The notes below the pieces were generated by a model. The model was not told the origin of the DNA, did not search any database, and saw nothing but the letters and a program-made list of their open reading frames with translations. Below are positions 63,986 through 64,000 of a DNA stretch of 64,000 nucleotides, piece by piece. Numbering within the stretch: the first letter of the stretch is position 1; every line of letters starts with the position of its first letter. Origin of the DNA: Cricetomys ansorgei (taxonomy: Eukaryota; Chordata; Mammalia; Rodentia; Nesomyidae). Position numbers and translations under genes: made by a program. The DNA lies in assembly GCA_026225945.1 (NCBI GenBank), contig JAMJFZ010003746.1, forward strand, positions 5,506,501-5,570,500, given 5' to 3'.

Positions 63986-64000
63986 TGGTATGCAAACTCC

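Noticed and set aside
1..64000. CRISPR arrays, operons, bacterial or phage genes
   Set aside because: Regular repeats here are microsatellites and SINEs, and the genes have introns; the DNA is mammalian nuclear.

Overview
This window is mammalian nuclear DNA from a rodent. Split genes have GT-AG introns, and B1, B2/B3, ID and B4 SINEs, LINE-1 fragments and long (CA)n/(GT)n tracts are dense throughout. The two genes resemble their mouse orthologues but are not identical. The wording of the B1 copies suggests a cricetid (hamster/vole group) rather than Mus, which is only an inference. Gene order matches the Nanog-Slc2a3 interval of mouse chromosome 6 and human 12p13.

Layout. 1-13.5 kb is intergenic and repeat-rich, with a broken LINE-1 at 1.7-3.4 kb, a large CA minisatellite at 8.0-8.65 kb and two repeat-poor islands (8.8-9.1 and 10.2-11.25 kb) that carry Oct/Sox-like motifs. 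13.6-20.4 kb holds Nanog on the plus strand: a conserved Oct-Sox promoter element, four exons and a poly(A) signal. 20.4-37.7 kb is intergenic, with SINEs, LINE-1 tails, LTR candidates (about 24.4-24.9, 31.85-32.2 and 35.17-35.85 kb) and a GT minisatellite with a repeated non-GT core. 37.7-50.4 kb holds Slc2a3 (GLUT3) on the minus strand: ten coding exons giving 493 residues, a 3'UTR of about 2.1 kb and a TATA promoter. 50.5-64 kb is intergenic, SINE-rich, with no gene recognised.

The most notable observation is that Nanog, although it has its promoter, introns and homeodomain, does not read through as given. Exon 2 has a net +1 shift upstream of the homeodomain, so the canonical splice form stops after 82 codons. 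Two in-exon AG sites would restore frame if used as acceptors, and a downstream ATG could give a homeodomain-plus-C-terminal product. A one-base sequencing or assembly error is the main alternative. The C-terminal tryptophan repeat is enlarged to 15 pentads by a 30-bp tandem duplication, and the exon 4 acceptor appears to have slid by one codon.

Nanog (pluripotency transcription factor) and Slc2a3 (neuronal/embryonic glucose transporter) are not a functional unit. They are neighbours with converging transcription. Good CTCF-like motifs lie between them (24.6 kb, minus orientation) and in Slc2a3 intron 2 (47.7 kb, plus orientation); that divergent arrangement is compatible with a domain boundary. 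Repeat coordinates are approximate by about 10-20 bases because they were assigned by eye.
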